Shown here one piece after another: positions 41,804 to 47,592 of a DNA stretch of 47,592 bases. A program made the translations under genes and the position numbers. The notes under the pieces were generated by a model that saw nothing but the letters and a program-made list of their open reading frames with translations, was not told the DNA's origin and made no database searches. The first letter of the stretch is position 1. Each line of letters begins with the position of its first letter. The DNA is from an uncultured Alphaproteobacteria bacterium (lineage in GTDB: Bacteria; Pseudomonadota; Alphaproteobacteria; HIMB59; GCA-002718135), in contig CACKTS010000008.1 of assembly GCA_902603095.1 (NCBI GenBank), positions 1 through 47,592 of the forward strand, given 5' to 3'.

Positions 41804-42781
41804 TTACTTAAAAGCAATAACACTTATAATCTCAAACATAATAGATGCTGCTACCATTGATGTAATATTATTTTTCTGATCTTTGGTTGGCATTAAACAT
41901 ACTACATCTCCACCAATAACATTTTTATTTTTTACTGATTGAATTAATTCTTTTGCTTCATCAATTGTAAAGCCAGTAAAGCTAGGTTCTATATTTGATA
42001 CAGCAGGCGCTACCGATGCATCAAGTGAATCCAAATCAAAAGTAATATAAACTGGATTATCTCCTATTTTATCAAGAGTCTCCTTTATAACATCTTTAAT
42101 CCCTCTTTTTTGAAATTCATCCATAGTCACAACATTATATCCAAGATCATAACTTGGTTGTAACCAATCTAATGTGCGAGGATTGCCACGCATTCCAATT
42201 TGCATACTAGTCTTAGGATCTATAATACCTTGTTCAACAAGATATGCTCCCCAGTGGGCAGCGCTCTTTTTTGCCCCCATAAAATGATCAAGTTGACTAA
42301 AGGTATCAGTGTGAGCGTCAATATGAAGAAATGATATTTTTTTTTCTTTAGTCATTTCTAAATTATTAGAGCCTAAACCTTGCAAGATTCCACCAGTAAT
42401 AGAATGATCTCCACCTATGGAGACAACAGGTTTATTTAGTCTTGCAATTTTTTTATAATAATTCGTTATATCCTCAATACATTTTTCATTATTATTTGCA
42501 TGAGGAAGAGCAACATCACCAAGATCAAAAATTTTTTTCTTTTTCCAAGGATTGATATTAAAGTCTAAATGAACTCTTCTAAGTCCTGCTGAAACATGAC
42601 GCACTGCCCTTGGACCTAAATGTTGATCTCTTTCTGTCGTACCATTACCAGTACTGTGAGGCACACCTACTAGAGCAATATCACAATTTGATAAATCTTT
42701 TCTATGCTCACAACGAAACAATGTGGGTATTCCCCACCAATACATTGTTTCCATCATTAACTCATCATTAGAGTCTGTCAT
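41804..42781 (-). CDS. Divergent ureohydrolase (agmatinase/guanidino-acid hydrolase family)
   Basis: The 325-residue protein keeps the dimanganese ligands His126 (GGDHSIT), Asp155/His157/Asp159 (HIDAHTDTF) and Asp249/Asp251/Asp254 (FDLDSLDAS). The substrate-side loop after them differs from agmatinase: VAPAVSNIEPSFTGFT replaces the common APGTGTPEPGG type. The N-terminal VGVPHSTGNGTTERDQHLGP is also divergent. It therefore probably acts on another guanidino compound. It is the third gene of an operon after an omega-amino-acid aminotransferase and alanine dehydrogenase, so the amine released may be passed to that aminotransferase, for example beta-alanine from guanidinopropionate or taurine from taurocyamine. 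That is inference. Confidence 0.82.
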   Translation of the reverse strand: MTDSNDELMMETMYWWGIPTLFRCEHRKDLSNCDIALVGVPHSTGNGTTERDQHLGPRAVRHVSAGLRRVHLDFNINPWKKKKIFDLGDVALPHANNNEKCIEDITNYYKKIARLNKPVVSIGGDHSITGGILQGLGSNNLEMTKEKKISFLHIDAHTDTFSQLDHFMGAKKSAAHWGAYLVEQGIIDPKTSMQIGMRGNPRTLDWLQPSYDLGYNVVTMDEFQKRGIKDVIKETLDKIGDNPVYITFDLDSLDASVAPAVSNIEPSFTGFTIDEAKELIQSVKNKNVIGGDVVCLMPTKDQKNNITSMVAASIMFEIISVIAFK

Positions 42782-42793
42782 ATTTAAAGTTGA

Positions 42794-43909
42794 TTAATTT
42801 ATTGCTTTGCTTGGGTCAACAAATTCTAAACCCAAATCATCGGCTACAGCTTTGTAAGTCACATTTCCCTGACACACATTCAGACCTGCTAAAAAATTAG
42901 CATCACTTGCTAGAGCATTTTGATATCCGTCTTGTGCAAGTTTTAAAACAAATGGTAAAGTAGCAGCGTTTAAAGCTAAAGTTGAAGTCATTGGAACACC
43001 CCCTGGCATATTTGCTACACAATAATGCACAACATCATCAACAATATAAGTAGGATCTGCATGGGTTGTTGGTTTACTTGTTTCTACACATCCACCTTGA
43101 TCAATTGCAACATCTACTATTACTGATCCACGCTTCATATTTTTAATCATTTCTTTTGAAACTAATTTTGGTGCATTTGCTCCTGGTATTAAAACACCTC
43201 CAATTAATAAATCACAAGCGGCAACTTGTTCTTCAAGATTAATTTGATCAGAAACAAGTGTGGTAATACTTTCACCAAATTTAGATTTTAATTCATCTAA
43301 TCTTGCCTCAGATTTATCAACAATAAAAACATTTGCTTTCATGCCAGTTGCAATAATTGCTGCATTTTCTCCAACTACTCCTCCACCTAATATCAAAACT
43401 GATGCAGGACTTACACTAGGTGCTCCACCCAATAATAATCCTCTACCTCCAATAGTTTTCTCTAATGAACGAGCTCCTGCCTGAATAGACATTCTGCCAG
43501 CAACTGCACTCATTGGAGCTAATAATGGCAGTCGGTTATTTTCATCTGTTACTGTTTCATAAGCAATACAAATTGATTTTGAATCAACCAAACCTTTTGT
43601 TAAATCTGGCGCTGCTGATAAATGAAGATAGGTGAAAAGAAGTTGATTTTCTCGAAGCATAGATACTTCTTCATTTAATGGTTCTTTTACTTTAACAATC
43701 ATATCAGAATCATTAAATATATCTCCAGCAGTTGGTGATATTTTTGCACCAGTTTTTTCATAATCAGAATTTTCAAATCCAGCGCCAAAACCTGCATTAT
43801 CCTGAATTATTACTTCATGGCCATGATTAATTAGTTCTTGAACACTTGTAGGAGTTAAACCAACACGAGATTCCTGAGCTTTAATTTCTGTTGGTACCCC
43901 AACTTTCAT
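42794..43909 (-). CDS. ald: Alanine dehydrogenase
   Basis: Ald oxidises L-alanine with NAD to pyruvate and ammonia. The N-terminus MKVGVPTEIKAQESRVGLTP with NAGFGAGF, the lysine-containing MIVKVKEP and the NAD motif LGGGVVGENAA are standard. The MKRGSVIVDVAIDQGGCVET and HYCVANMPGGVPMTST segments are also diagnostic. Length (371) is exactly usual. Its start overlaps the aminotransferase stop (TAATG). The pairing regenerates pyruvate, the amino acceptor of that aminotransferase. Confidence 0.96.
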   Translation of the reverse strand: MKVGVPTEIKAQESRVGLTPTSVQELINHGHEVIIQDNAGFGAGFENSDYEKTGAKISPTAGDIFNDSDMIVKVKEPLNEEVSMLRENQLLFTYLHLSAAPDLTKGLVDSKSICIAYETVTDENNRLPLLAPMSAVAGRMSIQAGARSLEKTIGGRGLLLGGAPSVSPASVLILGGGVVGENAAIIATGMKANVFIVDKSEARLDELKSKFGESITTLVSDQINLEEQVAACDLLIGGVLIPGANAPKLVSKEMIKNMKRGSVIVDVAIDQGGCVETSKPTTHADPTYIVDDVVHYCVANMPGGVPMTSTLALNAATLPFVLKLAQDGYQNALASDANFLAGLNVCQGNVTYKAVADDLGLEFVDPSKAIN

Positions 43910-45249
43910 TATCTATCTTTCATATAATTGGAAATACCAGTTCTTAATTTTTCAATAATTTCATCAATATGTTTTTTTTCACATACAAAAGGAGGTGCTA
44001 CAATGAGACAATCGCCCGTTGCTTTTAAACTTAAACCAGCATCAAATAATTTTTTAAAAGTAGCGTAGCCAGATTTACCAACGCGTTCATCCATTTGTAT
44101 ATCAATACCACCCATCATTCCATAACCTCTAATATCTGAAATTATATCAAGATCTTTTAAACTAAATAAACCATCAAGAAAGTATGGGGACATATCTTTT
44201 GCACGATCAAAAAGTTTTTCTTTCTCAAATATATCCTGCATAGCAAGTCCTGCAGCCATAGATACAGGTATTGCAGAATACGTATAACCATGAAAAAATT
44301 CTACAGCACCAGTTGGTGAGGCATTAAGTACAGTCTCATATATTTCTTCACGAGATGCAACAGCTCCTAAAGGAACTACGCCATTTGTAATTGCCTTTGC
44401 CATAGTCATCATATCTGGTGTTACACCAAATGCCTGTGCAGCAAATGGCGCTCCCATTCTGCCCCATCCTGTAATAACTTCATCAAAAATCAAAAGTATG
44501 CCATGCTTATCACATATTTCACGTAATCTTTTTAAATAACCTTTAGGTGGAACCAATGTTCCAGTTGATCCTGCCACAGGTTCTACAATACAAGCAGCTA
44601 TATTTTCTGCTCCAATATTACCTGCTATTCTTTCTAAATCATCAGCTAAATCAGCTCCAGTTTCAGGTTCACCCTTAACAAATAAATTTTCTGAGAGATG
44701 CGTATGACGTAAATGATGAACATTAGGCATCAAAATATTCGAAAAAGTTTTTCTATTAGCAATCATTCCTCCAACTGAAATACCTCCAATATTCATACCG
44801 TGATAACCTCTTTCACGACCAACAATGTGTGAACGGTGACCTTCACCCTTTGCTTTAAAATAAGCAATTGCTGTTTTAATTGCTGTTTCAACAGCTGATG
44901 AGCCACAAATTGTAAAAAATATTCTATTTAAATCTCCAGGAGTGTGCTGAGCTACTTTCCTAGCTAATTCAAATGAACCTCCATAACCTTGTTGAAATGG
45001 TTGAACATAATCAAGTTGTTCTAATTGTTTTGCTACTGCTTCACGGATCTCTGGTCTAGAATGACCTGCAGGACTACAAAATAAACCTGAACTTGCATCG
45101 ATTAATTTATTTCCGTGATGATCAGTATAATATACACCTTCAGCTTTAACCATTAAACGGGGACTATTTTTAAAATCTTTATTTGAAGTAAAAGGCATCC
45201 AATGTTCTTCAAGAGAATTTGGCAATTGCATTCTTTTTTCTAAATCCAT
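43909..45249 (-). CDS. Class III omega-amino acid:pyruvate aminotransferase
   Basis: This PLP-dependent aminotransferase (446 residues) carries DEVITGWGRMG and the PLP lysine Lys285 in MAKAITNGVVPLGA. The N-terminus EEHWMPFTSNKDFKNSPR and GRERGYHGMN match beta-alanine--pyruvate aminotransferase more than ornithine or adenosyl-8-amino-7-oxononanoate types. Taurine--pyruvate aminotransferase (Tpa) is another member of this class, and the Tpa-Ald-Pta trio is standard in taurine catabolism. Both ald (coupled downstream) and pta (divergent upstream) are present here. Substrate is undecided: beta-alanine, taurine or another omega-amino acid. Confidence 0.85.
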   Translation of the reverse strand: MDLEKRMQLPNSLEEHWMPFTSNKDFKNSPRLMVKAEGVYYTDHHGNKLIDASSGLFCSPAGHSRPEIREAVAKQLEQLDYVQPFQQGYGGSFELARKVAQHTPGDLNRIFFTICGSSAVETAIKTAIAYFKAKGEGHRSHIVGRERGYHGMNIGGISVGGMIANRKTFSNILMPNVHHLRHTHLSENLFVKGEPETGADLADDLERIAGNIGAENIAACIVEPVAGSTGTLVPPKGYLKRLREICDKHGILLIFDEVITGWGRMGAPFAAQAFGVTPDMMTMAKAITNGVVPLGAVASREEIYETVLNASPTGAVEFFHGYTYSAIPVSMAAGLAMQDIFEKEKLFDRAKDMSPYFLDGLFSLKDLDIISDIRGYGMMGGIDIQMDERVGKSGYATFKKLFDAGLSLKATGDCLIVAPPFVCEKKHIDEIIEKLRTGISNYMKDR

Positions 45250-45377
45250 ATTATTCTTCCTAAATTGGCAAAATTTACTAAGCCTTATACGATAGAATAG
45301 GTTAATCCAAGTAGAATTCTTCTTATAAAGTTTAATTTCATAGGAAAAAATAAAAGCGTAGTATAGAAGGAAAAATA

Positions 45378-46295
45378 TTGATTATGCTCAGTAAATTAAA
45401 AGCAATTGTGCCAGAAAATCTAATTTTATTGGCTAAAAAAACACCTAAAATTCCAGTTGGAATTGTATGTGCGAATCACAAAGCTTCAATCGAGTCAGCT
45501 AAAGCAGCTTGTGATATAGATATTATTGATCCAATATTTATTGGTGAAGAAAATAAAATTAAAGAAGAAGCAGAAAATATTTCTTGGAATATTAGTTCAT
45601 ATGAATTTATTAATACAAATGATGATCAAGAAGCAGCAATTGCAGGTGCCACCCTCGCTAAAGAGAATAAAATAAAAGTTTTAATTAAGGGTAATATTCA
45701 CACTGATATTTTAATGCGTACATATTTAAAAAAAGAATTTGGATTGATTAGTGGTAAACGTCTAAGTCATATTTGGCATATGACTACAAATGAAAATTTA
45801 AAACCTCTTTTTATTACTGACGGTGCACTTAATGTAGCGCCTCGAATAGACGTGAAAATGCATATTCTTAAAAACGTAATAGAGTTTGCTAATAAAATAA
45901 ATATTCAAAAACCCCGGGTAGCTATTTTATCAGGAACAGAGGATGCTATTGAGAGTATGCCAAGTTCAATAGAAGCAAAAGAAATAATGGAACGTGCACA
46001 AAAAGAAAATGTTAATGCTTATGTCCATGGTCCTCTTGCTTTTGACAATGCTGTTTCTTCTAAAGCTGCTGAAATAAAAAAAATTAACAATGAAGTTGTT
46101 GGAAAGGCAGATATATTACTTGTTCCAAACTTAGAGACAGGAAATGCATTATCAAAAATGATGGTTTATTTTATGGGAGCATGTGCGGCTGGAATTATCG
46201 TTGGAGGGAAAGTACCTGTTGTAGTTACAAGCAGAGCTGATAATGCTGCCTCTAGACTAGCCTCTATTGCGGCATCTATAATTGCGTCTCAATAG
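45378..46295 (+). CDS. pta: Phosphate acetyltransferase (short Pta/Ptb family)
   Basis: Pta converts acetyl phosphate and CoA to acetyl-CoA and phosphate. The 305-residue protein is the compact Pta/Ptb type: LIKGNIHTDILMRTYL, GKRLSHIWHM, ITDGALNVAPR, LSGTEDAIESMPSS and GPLAFDNAVS. Near the end VPNLETGNALSKMMVYFMGA is diagnostic. The start is a TTG at 45378, 7 bases after GAAGG, or the ATG at 45384. This short form is the one usually found beside xsc in sulfonate-degrading alphaproteobacteria; no acetate kinase or xsc lies in the window. It overlaps the EamA gene by 1 base. Confidence 0.88.
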   Translation: MIMLSKLKAIVPENLILLAKKTPKIPVGIVCANHKASIESAKAACDIDIIDPIFIGEENKIKEEAENISWNISSYEFINTNDDQEAAIAGATLAKENKIKVLIKGNIHTDILMRTYLKKEFGLISGKRLSHIWHMTTNENLKPLFITDGALNVAPRIDVKMHILKNVIEFANKINIQKPRVAILSGTEDAIESMPSSIEAKEIMERAQKENVNAYVHGPLAFDNAVSSKAAEIKKINNEVVGKADILLVPNLETGNALSKMMVYFMGACAAGIIVGGKVPVVVTSRADNAASRLASIAASIIASQ

Positions 46296-47197
46296 TGCAA
46301 TCTAATAAATATTTATACGTAGTTTTTTTAGCTACTAGTGCAACAATGTTTGGAGCACTAATGGCATCAAGTGTTAAATTCCTTACCACGGATTTACATC
46401 CTATAATAATATGTTTTTATCGATGCTTAATGGGATTACTTTTTATTACCCCTTGGGTGATAAAAAATAACTTTAAAGCACTGAGGTCAAATAATTTAAA
46501 ATTACAAATTTCTCGATCAGTCATTAATGTATTTTCTATGATTTGTTGGTTTAGTGCAATTGGGTTAATGCATTTTGAAAAAGCTGCCGCTCTCGGGTTT
46601 AGTACTCCTCTGTTTACAACTATCTTAGCTATAATTTTACTTAAAGAAAAAATTCGTTTTCATCGAACTGCAGCCTTAATAATAGGTTTTATTGGAATTA
46701 TTGTTATTATAAGACCTGGCTTGGTTCCGTTTGAAATAGGTGCTGGTTTACTTTTATTATCTGCTTTCACTTTTTCTTTTGTTTTAATTATTGTAAAAAA
46801 GTTATCATCTATTGATGAAAGTCAAACAATTATTTTTTATCATTTATTATTCTCTACCCCTATTTTTTTTATTTTATCATTATTTTATTGGCAGGATATA
46901 AATCTTAATCAATTACTTATTTTTGCTTTTATGGGAGCAACTGGGTTATTATCCCATTGGTGCTTAGCTCAAGCTTTTAAATTATCTGACACAACTTTTG
47001 TTATGCCTTTACAATTTACAAAATTAATATGGGCTTCTTTGATTGGTTTATTTATATTTTCAGAACAACCTGACCTATGGACTTGGTTTGGAGCTATAGT
47101 CATTTTTATTTCTGTTGTTTACATAACTTATCGTGAAGCATTTAAGAAAAAAGGGACAAAGAAACCTATTCAAGTGGATAGAGCAATAATAAATTAA
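46295..47197 (+). CDS. EamA/DMT-family transporter following pta
   Basis: A 300-residue DMT transporter with two five-helix repeats. FYRCLMGLLFITPW, ALGFSTPLFTTILAIILLKE and the second repeat's FVMPLQFTKLIWASLIGLFI are typical. The GTG start overlaps the pta stop (TAGTG), so it is translated with pta. The C-terminal tail is basic (KKKGTKKPIQ). Substrate unknown; the coupling to pta hints at a metabolite of the same pathway. Confidence 0.87.
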   Translation: MQSNKYLYVVFLATSATMFGALMASSVKFLTTDLHPIIICFYRCLMGLLFITPWVIKNNFKALRSNNLKLQISRSVINVFSMICWFSAIGLMHFEKAAALGFSTPLFTTILAIILLKEKIRFHRTAALIIGFIGIIVIIRPGLVPFEIGAGLLLLSAFTFSFVLIIVKKLSSIDESQTIIFYHLLFSTPIFFILSLFYWQDINLNQLLIFAFMGATGLLSHWCLAQAFKLSDTTFVMPLQFTKLIWASLIGLFIFSEQPDLWTWFGAIVIFISVVYITYREAFKKKGTKKPIQVDRAIIN

Positions 47198-47247
47198 TTT
47201 TGAAAGTAATTTAAAAATATACAGTAAAGAAAATATTTAAAACAAAA

Positions 47248-47592
47248 TTATTTTTTATGATTGTAAATAGCTATAGTACCTGAAATAACAATAATAAAAA
47301 TTCCTATAATCATATTTGAGCTAATTTTCTCAGAAAAAAAAATTGTACCAAAAAGTGTAGCCCAAATTATTTGAGTAAAGAAAAAAGGACTTATTATGCT
47401 GCTATATTTACCAGCAATATGAAAAGCTGCATTCCATGCCCACATAGAAATCATCACAATAATCCCTGCACTAACAAATAAAATTAATTCTTTGTAAGTA
47501 GGAAAAATAGGATCAAATATAAAATAAAAATAGGAAAAAAAAGTTAAAGGAATATATTGATAAAAAGTAAAAGAATAAGACGAAGCAATGTG
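47248..47592 (-). CDS. EamA/DMT-family transporter (C-terminal part, runs off the window)
   Basis: The frame is open from the right edge to a stop at 47248, giving 114 codons. An internal GTG at 47457 is not the true start. The visible part has four hydrophobic helices with FFFTQIIWATLFGTIFFSEK, the conserved end of the second EamA repeat, and a short basic tail. The N-terminal ~180 residues lie outside. It converges with the preceding EamA gene; the two may be related copies, each carrying the T(K/Q)(L/I)IWA motif. Confidence 0.8.
   Translation of the reverse strand, partial: HIASSYSFTFYQYIPLTFFSYFYFIFDPIFPTYKELILFVSAGIIVMISMWAWNAAFHIAGKYSSIISPFFFTQIIWATLFGTIFFSEKISSNMIIGIFIIVISGTIAIYNHKK

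Noticed and set aside
41804-46295. Complete taurine degradation operon
   Set aside because: Aminotransferase, Ald and Pta are present, but Xsc and a taurine transporter are absent, so completeness cannot be claimed.

Overview
The window is AT-rich, gene-dense DNA (roughly 30% GC by eye) with operons whose start and stop codons overlap. A GcrA-type domain, SAR11-like wording in the endonuclease III remnant and a lean genome style suggest a free-living marine alphaproteobacterium of the streamlined kind (SAR11 / HIMB59-AEGEAN-169-like). This placement is an inference from protein style, not a phylogeny. I see no rRNA, tRNA, CRISPR array, insertion sequence or phage genes. No stretch longer than 300 bases lacks a gene.

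Layout. (1) 1-0.56 kb: a piece of a family-5 solute-binding protein gene runs straight into a 5'-truncated nth gene, which is either a deletion scar or an assembly/amplification chimera. (2) 0.56-6.3 kb: a tightly packed leftward heme operon, hemC(D)-hemB-hemE-hemH-hemF-hemJ, with a good promoter at 6338-6365. (3) 6.4-15.4 kb: mixed housekeeping genes. These are a 2-oxoglutarate oxygenase, an EamA transporter, a pentapeptide-repeat protein, a MotA/MotB-like pair with a long coiled coil, cyclopropane fatty acid synthase, a GcrA C-terminal-domain protein, MsrA, a Nudix hydrolase and a peroxiredoxin. (4) 15.5-24.7 kb: a ureohydrolase and a sulfatase on the plus strand, then a leftward operon for a CUT1 sugar ABC transporter (no ATPase), a second sulfatase, a SUMF1-fold protein and a glycosidase-like protein. 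(5) 25.0-28.4 kb: a rightward three-gene operon with a YihT/LacD-type aldolase, an L-fucose-isomerase-like protein and a Gfo/Idh/MocA protein. (6) 28.4-39.7 kb: a leftward apparent operon of eleven genes: an Opp/Dpp-type ABC transporter, an EamA exporter-like protein, aldose 1-epimerase, the two subunits of a sulfopyruvate-decarboxylase-like enzyme, a YihV-like PfkB kinase and a D-2-hydroxyacid dehydrogenase. (7) 39.8-47.6 kb: a PHP enzyme, a short MetE-like methyltransferase, an aminotransferase-alanine dehydrogenase-ureohydrolase operon, phosphate acetyltransferase and two EamA transporters.

The main proposal concerns regions 5 and 6. Together they read as an uncommon sulfosugar pathway: aldose epimerase, ketol isomerase, PfkB kinase and class I aldolase would split a sulfohexose such as sulfoquinovose. 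A hydroxyacid dehydrogenase and ComDE-like decarboxylase would then carry the C3 sulfonate to sulfoacetaldehyde. Phosphate acetyltransferase at 45.4 kb is the usual partner of sulfoacetaldehyde acetyltransferase (Xsc). Two steps, sulfolactaldehyde dehydrogenase and Xsc, are not in the window. Two sulfatases and two ABC importers next door suggest that the wider locus handles sulfur-bearing carbohydrates. The assignment of substrates is inference; the gene families and their arrangement are what the sequence shows.
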